From the NCBI RefSeq assembly GCF_008632075.1, contig NZ_VWVM01000014.1:78908-142907 (forward strand): DNA of 64,000 nucleotides, given 5' to 3'. Position numbers and translations under genes: made by a program. This document shows positions 16,179 to 25,047 of the stretch, piece after piece. The notes under the pieces are model-generated. The model did not search any database, was not told the DNA's origin, and saw nothing but the letters and a program-made list of their open reading frames with translations. Origin of the DNA: Candidatus Pantoea gossypiicola. Lineage in GTDB: Bacteria > Pseudomonadota > Gammaproteobacteria > Enterobacterales > Enterobacteriaceae. How positions within the stretch are numbered: position 1 is the first letter of the stretch; each line of letters starts with the position of its first letter.

Positions 16179-17276
16179 ATGAAATTACAATCATATGAAG
16201 AACTGAAACAGAGTAAATACCGGCTTTCAGTGATGCTTTTTCTCTTTTTAAATATCGCCGTTTCACTATTTTATCTGCTGCCCGTAATGAGCAATGAGAC
16301 CAATGACGCGACTCTGCCGGTAATTTGTGTCGCGGCTTTTAGCGGCATCATGTTAATTACCTATTTAATATGGCCCAGACTAAAACTTCCCCTGTTAAAT
16401 CCTGTGGCACTTCTGCTGGGCATGCTCTGGGCCTGGCACATTAATTATCGCTTTCATCAGGTGTTCTATTTTGATGGTGGCTTTCTTATTATCAGTTTGA
16501 TCAGTGTGTTATTTATCAGTGCCATCGCCCTGAGCGATTATCTGGGTGCATTTTGTCTGCACGTCGCGCCGCCGGTGTTCACCGTATTACTGCTCGACGA
16601 TGGACAGCATCTGCCGCTGATCCTGCTGACCATCACCCTGCCCCTGATCGGTTTCTCCCTGCAGCATCTGATGCGCCGCCGTGCCGACAACTTTACCCTG
16701 CGCCTGATGCATCAGCTCTATGAAGAGAAAGAGACATTCAGCGATCTCAGCATGCTCGATCCGCTGACCGGACTCTACAACCGCCGCGGCCTGAAGAACC
16801 GGCTCGATAATATTCTGGAAAACCATGCCGGCAGCCACTACGTGCTGCTGCTCGATATCGATCACTTCAAGGCTTACAACGATAACTATGGACATGCGAT
16901 GGGCGATCAGGCGCTGGCGCGGGTCTCTGTCGCGATTCGTGATGCAGTGCGTTCGCGCGATGTCGTCACCCGCTACGGCGGCGAAGAGTTTCTGGTTCTG
17001 ATGACCAATGTGAACAGTTCCATCGCCATGAAGCTGGCAGAGCGAATCCGCCAGTATGTGCTGGATTTAGAAATCCCTCACCTTTTCAATGAGACCGTTT
17101 CAACCCACGTTACCATCAGTGCGGGTATCGCACCCATTTATGATAATGAGTTCGATCTGGCGGTCGCCAATGCGGACAGCGCGTTATATGTGGCTAAAAA
17201 TCAGGGTCGCAATACCATTCTTGCCTGGGATGATTTGCCCCGACAGCAGCCTCAGACTTCCAGCGAACATGCCTGA
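16179..17276 (+). CDS. membrane-anchored diguanylate cyclase
   Basis: Protein of 365 residues. About six membrane helices fill residues ~15-185 (for example VMLFLFLNIAVSLFYLLPV and LLLDDGQHLPLILLTITLPL), a membrane sensor of unclear type. A C-terminal GGDEF domain follows with LDPLTGLYNRRGLKNRL, LLDIDHFKAYNDNYGHAMGD and active-site GGEEF in TRYGGEEFLVL. It should make cyclic di-GMP, a signal that favours biofilm. No RxxD inhibitory site is obvious just before GGEEF (the residues are SRDVVTR, where RSRD could serve). The start ATG 16179 was chosen; the frame extends to a TTG at 16140, which is less likely. It lies between two Fur-box genes. Confidence 0.85.
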   Translation: MKLQSYEELKQSKYRLSVMLFLFLNIAVSLFYLLPVMSNETNDATLPVICVAAFSGIMLITYLIWPRLKLPLLNPVALLLGMLWAWHINYRFHQVFYFDGGFLIISLISVLFISAIALSDYLGAFCLHVAPPVFTVLLLDDGQHLPLILLTITLPLIGFSLQHLMRRRADNFTLRLMHQLYEEKETFSDLSMLDPLTGLYNRRGLKNRLDNILENHAGSHYVLLLDIDHFKAYNDNYGHAMGDQALARVSVAIRDAVRSRDVVTRYGGEEFLVLMTNVNSSIAMKLAERIRQYVLDLEIPHLFNETVSTHVTISAGIAPIYDNEFDLAVANADSALYVAKNQGRNTILAWDDLPRQQPQTSSEHA

Positions 17277-17412
17277 GTAAACATAACGCGGTCGTTACTG
17301 ACCGGAACAGTGGCGAGCGATGTGCTGCTCTGTCCGGCCTGATGACCGCTCTCAATCCCCGCCGTTTTCCCGCCAGCAGCGACGATTTTTTACACGACTT
17401 GTAGAGTTAATC

Positions 17413-17431
17413 AATAACGATTATCATTTGC
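17413..17431. promoter_or_regulatory. Fur box upstream of fhuF
   Basis: AATAACGATTATCATTTGC agrees with the Fur consensus at 14 of 19 positions by direct count and ends 29 bases before the chosen fhuF start. fhuF is a classic Fur-repressed gene. Confidence 0.7.
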
Positions 17432-17460
17432 TTTCTTATCTACACTTTCTGCGAGTCGTC

Positions 17461-18255
17461 ATGGCAACTGCTTCAGCTCAGGAACAGCGTTTTCGCGCTC
17501 AGTCGATGATCTTCCGGCAGAATGACCGCCCGCTGGCGGAAAGTCTGCATGAGCGGCTGCAGCAACAGCGCAGTTATTTGCTTGAATCGACGAAATTCAG
17601 CCAGTCAGCTCCGCGCGACACGCTGCTGCTTGCCGCCTGGTCGGAATCAGAGACCTTTGCCCCGCTCATCCAGCGCTATAGTGATTATCTTTATCGCGAT
17701 CATCCTGATGCCGTTCGTGAAGCGAAACCGGTGCTGTCACTCTGGGCACAGTGGTATTTTGGCCTGCTGCTGCCACCGCTCATCATGGCGTTGTTGCAGG
17801 AGTCACGTGCGCTGGACTGCTCGCCTGAGCATATTCGCGTCGGGTTTCATGAGAATGGCCATCCGGCCACATTCTGGATCGATGTGCAGGAAGATGAAGA
17901 AGCGCGCTATCTTAATTCCCTGCAGCGCATTGATCGGCTGATTCAGCAGCATCTGATCCCGGTGGTCAATGGGATTACACAGCATGGTGATATCAACGCC
18001 CGACTCATCTGGAACAACATGGGCTACTCATTCCAGTGGTTCCTGGGTGAGCTGAAAAGCCAGATCGATGAGTCGCTAATCCTGCAACTGGAGCAGGCGT
18101 TGTTCTTCAACCAGCGGCTGCTGGATGGCAGCGAAAACCCCCTTTACCGCACCATGATCCCGCGTAACGGCGAACTGGTCCGTCGCAGCTGTTGCCAGCG
18201 TTATCGCATCCCTGATGTCGAACAATGCGGCAACTGCACCCTGAACGGCAGCTAA
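17461..18255 (+). CDS. fhuF: siderophore ferric-iron reductase FhuF
   Basis: Protein of 264 residues from ATG 17461 (262 in E. coli). The open frame extends 47 codons further upstream, but those codons run through the Fur box. The core has VLSLWAQWYFGLLLPPLIMALL and LIWNNMGYSFQWFL, and the C-terminus has RRSCCQRYRIPDVEQCGNCTL, whose CC-x10-C-x2-C pattern is the unusual [2Fe-2S] ligand set of FhuF. It reduces iron in hydroxamate siderophores in the cytoplasm so that iron is released. The Fur box upstream predicts iron repression. Confidence 0.92.
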   Translation: MATASAQEQRFRAQSMIFRQNDRPLAESLHERLQQQRSYLLESTKFSQSAPRDTLLLAAWSESETFAPLIQRYSDYLYRDHPDAVREAKPVLSLWAQWYFGLLLPPLIMALLQESRALDCSPEHIRVGFHENGHPATFWIDVQEDEEARYLNSLQRIDRLIQQHLIPVVNGITQHGDINARLIWNNMGYSFQWFLGELKSQIDESLILQLEQALFFNQRLLDGSENPLYRTMIPRNGELVRRSCCQRYRIPDVEQCGNCTLNGS

Positions 18256-18349
18256 ACAGACTTAATTGCAACGAATTCTCCGTTTATCTCGTTTACAGGC
18301 ACTGAGGCTTGTGGCAATTTTTACGCCTTCGATCAGCCTGGAGAGAAAG

Positions 18350-18814
18350 ATGAGTCTGGAGTCCGTGCGCCAGTTCTTTGCCGAACACGCCCCTGAAATT
18401 GAAATTATTGAACTGGCAGAAAGCACTGCAACGGTCGGGATGGCTGCACGCGCCCATGGCGTGACGCCAGGAGAGATAGCCAAGACCCTGTCACTGAAAG
18501 TCAAAAACGACGTGGTGCTGATTGTGACACGTGGCGATGCCCGGCTGGATAATCGTAAGCTGAAAGCAGCGCTGGGCGCGAAAGCGCGGATGCTGAGCGT
18601 CGACGAGGTGATTAACTGGACCGGCCACCCGGTGGGCGGCGTCTGTCCGTTCGGTCTGGAGAATCCGCTGACCGTCTACTGTGATGTTTCACTGCGTAGC
18701 TTCGATGAAGTCCTGCCCGCCGCTGGCGCTATCCACAGCGCCGTCCGCATCTCGCCACAGCAGATGGCTGAACTGACTAACGCCCGCTGGATCGACGTGT
18801 GCGAATCCATTTAA
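18350..18814 (+). CDS. YbaK/aminoacyl-tRNA deacylase-domain protein
   Basis: Protein of 154 residues of the INS (YbaK/ProX-like) editing-domain superfamily. The start ATG 18350 follows GGAGAGAAAG. Key signatures are the conserved Lys region IAKTLSLKVKNDVVLIVTRGD and the GHPVGGVCPFGLENPLTVYCD loop with the family's GxxxGGVxPFG pattern. Relatives hydrolyse mischarged tRNAs such as Ala- or Cys-tRNA(Pro) in trans. This exact subgroup is not one I can name, so the tRNA substrate is unknown. It follows fhuF by 94 bases and has no obvious iron link. Confidence 0.75.
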   Translation: MSLESVRQFFAEHAPEIEIIELAESTATVGMAARAHGVTPGEIAKTLSLKVKNDVVLIVTRGDARLDNRKLKAALGAKARMLSVDEVINWTGHPVGGVCPFGLENPLTVYCDVSLRSFDEVLPAAGAIHSAVRISPQQMAELTNARWIDVCESI

Positions 18815-18964
18815 CGCTTTGTATTTTCTCATAAAATACGCATCCTCTGACTGCGCCCGAATGCTGCTGGTAACCTGACAGATTTTGTCAGCCGGTGATA
18901 ATCCCCGCCCCATCATGACAGCCGATCATGCGCAATAAGCGGGCGCAGTTCATCACCCATGACT

Positions 18965-19951
18965 TCAGGATGTCAGGCGCTTAAATGCCTGTTCGATGAT
19001 CGACAACAACAGCGTGTTATCGACGCTATGCAGCACATGCACCGATGCGCCGCAGTGATCAGGCACACCGACGGTGAGCCGAAGCGGCTGACGATAACGC
19101 CAGCTTTTGCCACGCGTCGCACCGGGACGCAGTTCGATATCAACCCGGTAATCGATGCCCGAGGCAACTCGCTGATTCAGCAACCAGGCGACCACCAGCG
19201 CATCGTGGATCCAGCACCCCGCCAGCTGACGGGTTTCCATTGAATAGTCGATCCACGGTCGCAGTGTGTCGCGCACAAAGTCGGCTAGCGGATGATCGAC
19301 GGCGGTGAGGCGGGTCAAATCCTGCTGGGTCAGCAGCGTCTGCGTGGTGACATCCATCGGCACCAGTGTTACCGCAGCACCACTGTGCAGCACCTGATGC
19401 GCCGCCTCGGGATCCAGACCAAAATTGGTATCTTTGATGTAGTCATCCAGCGAGAAGACGCCGCCCATGATCACAATTTCCGCCACCGATTCAGCCAGGG
19501 CGGGATAGCGCTGCATCGCCAGCGCCACATTCGTCAGCGGGCCAATTGCCACCAGCGTAATCTCGCCCGGATTGTCGCAAATCAGTTTGCCGATAGCGTC
19601 AGCCGCATCAAACGCATCCGCCGCAATATTGGCTGGCTGACGCACATCCTGCCAGAGTTTTCCCAGCGCAAGCTGATTGACCCGATGATCCAGCGTTTCG
19701 CGCCATGGCGCAGGATCTTCCTGTAACGCCTGCATCGCGCCCTGTACGACCGGGATAGATAATCCCAGCCGGACGATCAGATCTTTGGCAACGCGTGCAC
19801 CCACGTCACATGGCGTGTTACCCGCTACGGTGGTGATTAATTCCAGCGACAGGGCTGGTGACGCTAAGGCCAGCGCAATCGCCAGCCCATCATCGGTGTT
19901 GGCACCCGCGATACCATTGCCGGGATCGCAATCAATAATGATTCTTTTCAT
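18965..19951 (-). CDS. inosine-uridine-preferring nucleoside hydrolase family protein
   Basis: Protein of 328 residues. The family's N-terminal Asp cluster is present in modified form: DCDPGNGIAGANTDDG has about six extra residues between DPG and DD compared with the usual DPGxDD. Other conserved parts are TVAGN, VAIGPLTNVALAM, IVIMGGVF, TNFGLDPEAA and HDALVVAWL, which supply the calcium- and ribose-binding residues. It should split nucleosides into base and ribose in the cytoplasm. It starts 11 bases after the LacI-type regulator on the same strand and near an MHS transporter, which suggests an uptake and breakdown set for a nucleoside or analogue. Confidence 0.82.
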   Translation of the reverse strand: MKRIIIDCDPGNGIAGANTDDGLAIALALASPALSLELITTVAGNTPCDVGARVAKDLIVRLGLSIPVVQGAMQALQEDPAPWRETLDHRVNQLALGKLWQDVRQPANIAADAFDAADAIGKLICDNPGEITLVAIGPLTNVALAMQRYPALAESVAEIVIMGGVFSLDDYIKDTNFGLDPEAAHQVLHSGAAVTLVPMDVTTQTLLTQQDLTRLTAVDHPLADFVRDTLRPWIDYSMETRQLAGCWIHDALVVAWLLNQRVASGIDYRVDIELRPGATRGKSWRYRQPLRLTVGVPDHCGASVHVLHSVDNTLLLSIIEQAFKRLTS

Positions 19952-19962
19952 ATTTTTATAAA

Positions 19963-21000
19963 TTAACTCTGACTTTGCGGCTGACAGCCGCAGGATTCAC
20001 CAATTTCAAGATAATGTGGAAACTCCTTTAATTGCGCTTCGCTCTGCCCCTCTTTCAGCATCTGAATCGCAGAGCGTGCCATCTCACGCAGTGGCTGGCG
20101 CACGGTCGTTAATGTCGGAACATGAAACGACGAGTGATTGGTCCCGTTAAAGCAGACCAGTGCCACATCCTGCGGCACGCGAATGTGATGTTCGGAAAAG
20201 GCGCGAAGCGCGCCAATCGCCTGACCTTCATTGCTGGTAAACAACGCACGAGGCACACAGCCGCGGGCGATCATGGTTTGTGCCGCCTCGTAGCCGCCCT
20301 GTGGGGTGTAGCTGGCGGGAAACATCAGCGACTCATCAATCGGCAGGCCACGATCGTGCATGGCATCGCGCCAGCCCTGAATACGATCCTGTGCGTTAAG
20401 CATATCGACCGGGCCGCTGATGATCCCTGCCTGCTGATAACCGTGACTCAACAGATGTGCCGTCACCTGCCACGCGGCCTGACGCTCATTGACCCGCAGC
20501 ATGTTCACGCCCGGCTGAGGCTCAACCCGCTCCAGCATCACCAGTGGCGTTCCACTGGCTTTAATCAGGTCGATGTAAGGATGGCGATCGACGCTGTTGT
20601 AAAACAGTCCATCGACCTGCCGGTTGAGCAGCCCCTGAATTAACTCCAGTTCACGTTTGCGATCGTCACCTGCATCACCCAGCAGCATGACGTGACCGTG
20701 GTTCATCGACTCCTGCAACAACACGTGCGCCATTGACGCCACGAAGGGATTACTGATGTTGGGCACCACCAGTCCAAACGTTTTGGTGTTACCGGATGCC
20801 AGCGCGCGTGCTGCCGCATTTGGTCGGTAACCGGTCGCTTTAATCGCCTCCAGTACCCGCTGACGGGTCGCCTCAGCGACCGGACGAGGCCCGTTGTTAA
20901 TAACATAACTGACGACTGCCACTGAGGTGCCTGCCGCTTTCGCAACTTCACTGCGGGTCACTTTTCCCGTTAACGACTTAGGCACATCACGTTCCCCCAT
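19963..21000 (-). CDS. LacI-family transcriptional regulator of the nucleoside hydrolase locus
   Basis: Protein of 345 residues from ATG 21000. Helix-turn-helix and hinge are TRSEVAKAAGTSVAVVSYVINNGPRPV and ATGYRPNAAARALASG; the periplasmic-binding-protein-like domain starts TFGLVVPNISNPFVASM. The ATG is preceded on the minus strand directly by a T8 run that is the tail of a strong hairpin, leaving no room for a ribosome-binding site. A GTG at 20985 (residue 6, before PKSLTGKVTR) has GGGGGAA at good spacing and may be the real start. It is followed by the nucleoside hydrolase, its probable partner or target. Confidence 0.8.
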   Translation of the reverse strand: MGERDVPKSLTGKVTRSEVAKAAGTSVAVVSYVINNGPRPVAEATRQRVLEAIKATGYRPNAAARALASGNTKTFGLVVPNISNPFVASMAHVLLQESMNHGHVMLLGDAGDDRKRELELIQGLLNRQVDGLFYNSVDRHPYIDLIKASGTPLVMLERVEPQPGVNMLRVNERQAAWQVTAHLLSHGYQQAGIISGPVDMLNAQDRIQGWRDAMHDRGLPIDESLMFPASYTPQGGYEAAQTMIARGCVPRALFTSNEGQAIGALRAFSEHHIRVPQDVALVCFNGTNHSSFHVPTLTTVRQPLREMARSAIQMLKEGQSEAQLKEFPHYLEIGESCGCQPQSQS

Positions 21001-21029
21001 AAAAAAAACAGGCCGCTTTACACGGCCTG
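21001..21029 (-). terminator. intrinsic terminator between the MHS transporter and the LacI gene
   Basis: On the minus strand CAGGCCG and CGGCCTG pair around TGTAAAG, followed by eight T residues. It lies 43 bases after the transporter stop. Its U-run ends exactly at the apparent ATG of the LacI-type gene. Confidence 0.85.
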
Positions 21030-21072
21030 CTGTTTGTCGCTCTATTCTGGCAGACGGCACCCTCAGGCAAAT

Positions 21073-22461
21073 CTAGATGGCATCTTCAGGCAGATTGAGA
21101 TTCCGCCCTCGCGTCTCAGGAGCGACAAAAGTGGTAAAGAATCCAATGGCGGCCATTGCCGAGAAGTAGACCGCAATCGGCCACCAGTGACCGGTATAAG
21201 AGAGCATAGCAGCGGCAATAAGCGGTGCTGTACCGCCGGATAAAATCGAGCCAAGCTCTTTGGCCACCGCCATTTTAGTGTAGCGATGATGAACGCCGAA
21301 CATTTCCACGCCCCATGCAGCCTGCACACCAAAGATACCCAGTGACGCCAGTGCCATACCGACCACGATAACCGGGATAACCAGCATCGGTTCACGCGTA
21401 TCCAGCAGCGTAAAGGCAGGCCAGGCGTAAATCATCAGTAACAGACAGAAGACGCGATACACCACCCGGCGACCAAAACGGTCGGAGAGCCAGCCCGCAA
21501 AAGGAATAATCAGGAAGCCCAGCAGTGAGGCAAGGAACACGGCCGTTGTCGGGACGGACTTATCCACCATCAGCACCTTCGCGACGTAGCCGACGATAAA
21601 ACCCTGCGCCAGATAGGAGGGGCCATTTTCCCCGATACGCAGGCCAACCATGGTCCAGAAGGCTCGTGTGCGCTGGAAGAAAGGCCGCTGATCCACTACC
21701 GGCACCGCCAGCACGCCTGCACGTTCAGCTTCCATCTCCGCTTTTCTGCGCTCAAACACCGGCGTTTCACGCAGGTGGCGTCGAATCCACAGCGCAACCA
21801 GGGCAATCAAGGCACTGCTGAGGAAGGGAATACGCCAGCCCCACTCCAGCAGGCTCTGCTGGTCCATCTGTACCACCAGCAGCCAGACCAGCGAGGCCAG
21901 TAATGTGCCGCTGTTGGAGCCCAGTGCGATCACCGAAGAGACCAGTCCGCGACGCTCTGTCGGCGCATACTCACCCAGCATCACCGTGCCGCCCGATAAC
22001 TCTGCGCCCGCGCCGAAACCCTGGGTAAAGCGCAGAAGCACCAGACAGGCCGGTGCCCAGACACCAATCGCGGCATAGCTCGGTATTAAGCCGATAAAGG
22101 TGGTGGACGCCCCCATCAGAATGATGGTGGAGATCATCACCACCTTGCGGCCTTTGCGGTCGCCGAGCCAGCCGAAAAAAAGCGCGCCGATGGGCCGGGC
22201 AATAAACCCGACTGACCAGGTCGCAAAGCTGGAGAGCAGTGCCATCGCGGGAGTCGATTCCGGAAAGAAGACGTCGCCGAAGATGATCCCGGCGGCCAGA
22301 CCGTAGAGCGCGAAATCCGCGTACTCCATTGCCGTTCCGAGCCAGCATGAGAACGTGGCGCGCCAGAAATCTTTGCGGCCTGAAGACGTGTTAAACCGCT
22401 CGTCGGCGGCTGAGGTGGAAGACAGTGATGCCTGCTGCTTAACGGTATTGTGTGCCGTCAT
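21073..22461 (-). CDS. MHS-family major facilitator transporter
   Basis: Protein of 462 residues with about twelve membrane helices. Strings such as FWRATFSCWLGTAMEYADFALYG, PIGALFFGWLGDRKGRKVVM and LRFTQGFGAGAELSGGTVML belong to the metabolite:H+ symporter (MHS) group that includes ShiA and ProP. The second half repeats the loop motif in GWLSDRFGRRVVYR. The substrate cannot be read from sequence; the neighbouring nucleoside hydrolase and LacI-type regulator suggest a nucleoside. It is monocistronic as far as the terminator at 21001-21029 shows. Confidence 0.82.
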   Translation of the reverse strand: MTAHNTVKQQASLSSTSAADERFNTSSGRKDFWRATFSCWLGTAMEYADFALYGLAAGIIFGDVFFPESTPAMALLSSFATWSVGFIARPIGALFFGWLGDRKGRKVVMISTIILMGASTTFIGLIPSYAAIGVWAPACLVLLRFTQGFGAGAELSGGTVMLGEYAPTERRGLVSSVIALGSNSGTLLASLVWLLVVQMDQQSLLEWGWRIPFLSSALIALVALWIRRHLRETPVFERRKAEMEAERAGVLAVPVVDQRPFFQRTRAFWTMVGLRIGENGPSYLAQGFIVGYVAKVLMVDKSVPTTAVFLASLLGFLIIPFAGWLSDRFGRRVVYRVFCLLLMIYAWPAFTLLDTREPMLVIPVIVVGMALASLGIFGVQAAWGVEMFGVHHRYTKMAVAKELGSILSGGTAPLIAAAMLSYTGHWWPIAVYFSAMAAIGFFTTFVAPETRGRNLNLPEDAI

Positions 22462-23043
22462 AACCCTATCCCTGAATGAGTATGCAGATTGATAAACGCC
22501 CGTCCATGGGTCGATTCCCTGATGAAAGCGGAATTCCCCCGGTGGCGACGTTCAGTTGACTAACCATGATGAAAGGTTAAAGGATTCCCTGGTGTTGGAA
22601 TCTTGCTCTCCGCCCCATTTCGCCGATCTATTTTTCACCGGTCGCTTAAACTGAGCGAATGTAACTTAACAATCAATGGAGCCTACTGTGCATCGGGCAC
22701 CGTGAGCAATCACTGGGGGCCTAGTGTATCTACGCGCGTAGATAAATCAAGAGATCCCGCCGCAAATTGTTAGTAAAACTTCACTATCACATTGCGTCAT
22801 CGCACATTTTCAGCGCAAATTCAGCCAGTTAACGCCACCTCATCGCACAATAAAAAATCGCTCCGGACGATAAGTTAGCATTTTCTCTAATCATTAAGCG
22901 TTATAAGCCAGGCTAAAATCCTTTCATCGGGTTCTGTTGTCGCACACCCTGATTACGTGCAGATGACACTTCCTCTTTATTCTGAAAAGTCGCTGTAAGC
23001 GCAGACAATGCGTTACCCTGAAAAAAAGCCTGACAGAGGTGTT
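22462..23043. other. 582-base divergent intergenic region
   Basis: It separates the MHS transporter (minus) from the histidine phosphatase (plus). The only clear element is the 18-bp palindrome at 22727-22744. The part from 22745 to 22900 is AT-rich. I see no ORF with a family signature. Confidence 0.5.
22727..22744. promoter_or_regulatory. perfect 18-bp palindrome, probable LacI-type operator
   Basis: TATCTACGCGCGTAGATA is fully self-complementary with a central CG step, the usual design of LacI-family operators. It lies 266 bases upstream of the MHS transporter start and about 300 bases upstream of the divergent phosphatase gene, in the control region of the locus that encodes a LacI-type protein. 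Confidence 0.55.
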
Positions 23044-23598
23044 ATGACCATTATTCTGATGCGCCACGGTAAACCTGACCACCAGGCAGCGGGTCGTCAG
23101 AGCGTGCAGGCACTTGCAGACTGGTGCGAAGCTTACGATCAGTCCGGAGTCAGTGACGGGCCGCCACCGCGCAGTATTGAGATTGCCCATGAGGCCACGA
23201 TTATTGTCTGCAGTCCCCTTCCCCGCGCACAATCGTCTCTGAACCAGCTTGGCCTGCAGCCTCATGAGATTGATGCGCTCTACAGCGAAGTTGCCGTACC
23301 GCTGCTGCGAACGGGTGCCTTTCAGCTGCCGACGCTCTGCTGGCTGGCCTTACTGCGGCTGCTGTGGTTCTGCGGTTATGCGGGTGAAGCGGAGTCGCTG
23401 CAACATGCACGCAGCCGCGCATCGGCGGCAGCAGAGAAGCTGATCGGGCACTCACAGGATGGCACGGTGCTGCTGCTGGGTCACGGCATCATGAACAAGA
23501 TGATTGCGCGCGAATTGCGTAAACGCGGCTGGCAGGCAGAGAAACATGCCAGCAGCCGCCACTGGAGTTCCGCGATCTATCATCGTCCGTTTATCTGA
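23044..23598 (+). CDS. histidine phosphatase family protein
   Basis: Protein of 184 residues from ATG 23044 with AGAGG upstream. It has the phosphohistidine RHG motif (ILMRHGKPDH) near the N-terminus and the second catalytic His in LLLGHGIMNKMIARELRKRGW near residue 150. VCSPLPRAQSSLNQL supplies the conserved Arg pair. Such enzymes remove phosphate from sugars, proteins or other metabolites. The middle has a hydrophobic stretch (LPTLCWLALLRLLWFCGYAG), which is unusual for the family. The substrate is unknown. The 3' end overlaps the convergent beta-propeller gene by 19 bases. Confidence 0.8.
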   Translation: MTIILMRHGKPDHQAAGRQSVQALADWCEAYDQSGVSDGPPPRSIEIAHEATIIVCSPLPRAQSSLNQLGLQPHEIDALYSEVAVPLLRTGAFQLPTLCWLALLRLLWFCGYAGEAESLQHARSRASAAAEKLIGHSQDGTVLLLGHGIMNKMIARELRKRGWQAEKHASSRHWSSAIYHRPFI

Positions 23599-24545
23599 CC
23601 CATCGGAAAATAGCCCAGCACCTCACAGCCCGTTCCGACACGCGGTGTGGCAATCACATTACGCTGCACCAGATCGATCACGCTCAGCGTGCCATCATCC
23701 TGATTAGCAATCAGCAGCTGTTGCCTGTCTGGCGTGAAGCAGCCATCCATCGGCATGTTGCCCACGCTGATATCACCCAGCGGATTCAGCAGGTCGTCAA
23801 ACAGCGTTACCAGCGGTTCCTGATCGCCAATCGCCACCAGCTGTTCGCCATCGGCGCTGAAGCGAACCACCTGGCAGGGCTGCTGATGACCCGGCAGCGT
23901 AATGCGCTGGCGAATACGGTGGCTCTGCCGATCGATCACATAGAGCAACGGCGCATCCGCGGCGCTGGCGACCAGATAAGGGTGTTTTGGTGAAGCGGCG
24001 ATGCCCGCAATCGGTCCCGGCAGCAGAATCGTATCGATCACCCGTCCCTCTGCTTCACAGAGATCCACGACGGTGATGGTTGCATCCTCTTCGTTATCGG
24101 TGAACAGTTTGCGGCCGCTGGGTGACAGCGTCAGGCGATGCGCGTTGTGAGAAGGAATCGGGATGATCTTTTCCACGTTGTCGGTCTGCGGATCGATCAC
24201 GGCTACAGCGGCACTCTGCTCACAGCAGAGATAGACTTTACCATCGCGGCCCAGCTGCCCACTGTGTGGGGCACGTAACGGCGACAGATCGATAAAGCCG
24301 CTGATCTCGCGACGCTGCAAATCAATGATCGCCACTTTGTGACCCGGATGCGGGTTATTGCCATGAACGCCGTCACCATAGATGGGCACATACGCTTTAC
24401 CCCAGGGTGCCAGCATCAGGAGTTCATGCGGTCGCGGTGGAAAAGCGTTCAGCTCGCGCTCGACCGCGAAGGTTTCCGGGTTAAGAAACAGGACGCGATT
24501 GCCCTGCTTATCAACCGCCAGTAAACCATAAGATTCTCTCTGCAT
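23580..24545 (-). CDS. YncE-type beta-propeller protein
   Basis: Protein of 321 residues made of repeated beta-propeller blades of the YVTN type, for example VAVIDPQTDNVEKIIPIPS, ITVVDLCEAEGRVIDTILLPG, LYVIDRQSHRIRQRITLPG and LSVIDLVQRNVIATPRVGTG. No signal peptide is visible (it starts MQRESYGLLAVDKQG), so it should be cytoplasmic, unlike secreted YncE. AAGGAG lies upstream of the start. The role is unknown; such propellers often serve as lactonases or scaffolds. It is convergent with the phosphatase gene. Confidence 0.7.
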   Translation of the reverse strand: MQRESYGLLAVDKQGNRVLFLNPETFAVERELNAFPPRPHELLMLAPWGKAYVPIYGDGVHGNNPHPGHKVAIIDLQRREISGFIDLSPLRAPHSGQLGRDGKVYLCCEQSAAVAVIDPQTDNVEKIIPIPSHNAHRLTLSPSGRKLFTDNEEDATITVVDLCEAEGRVIDTILLPGPIAGIAASPKHPYLVASAADAPLLYVIDRQSHRIRQRITLPGHQQPCQVVRFSADGEQLVAIGDQEPLVTLFDDLLNPLGDISVGNMPMDGCFTPDRQQLLIANQDDGTLSVIDLVQRNVIATPRVGTGCEVLGYFPMGQINGR

Positions 24546-25047
24546 GCGCGCTCCTTTCTCAGTAAGTTCTTCTTAAGCGTAGACAATCCTCTTCGGGCTG
24601 TACGATTTCGCAAATTGTTGAGCCGGACTTACGCTACACGTTAAGCGCAATATTCACTGATTCTGCGGTCCAGGCCCTGAGAGAACCCAAAGGCTTAGCA
24701 TACTATTCAGATATTCCTTAGTTATGCCTTCCGCCACAGTTAAATAACTGATTAACCCTGGCGATATTATTATTCCAATAAGGTGACCGGATTATTTCCG
24801 GATTATCCTAAAGTCAAAAAAAGACATAGCTAATGTGTAAATAATGTTTTATTAAAAAGGTGCAGTGCAATTAAAAAGCCGTGAGGAAACTATCGCGCGC
24901 TCCCGCACTGCGTCGCCACCAGGGAAAACTATTCATTAATTCCCGCACTCATCGGGATGAGCCATTATGCAATGCCGCCCGTTCGCGCCTCAGGCGCAAC
25001 GGGCAGAGCCTGCACTATAGCGGCAAAATAAAAATAACAGGTGTACC
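24546..25047. other. 502-base intergenic region before the glycosyltransferase gene
   Basis: The middle is AT-rich (24700-24880). At 24977-25004 a strong hairpin, GCCCGTTCGCGCC with GGCGCAACGGGC (one bulge, loop TCA), stands 43 bases before the glycosyltransferase ATG in its leader, without a U-run. I see no gene. Confidence 0.45.
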
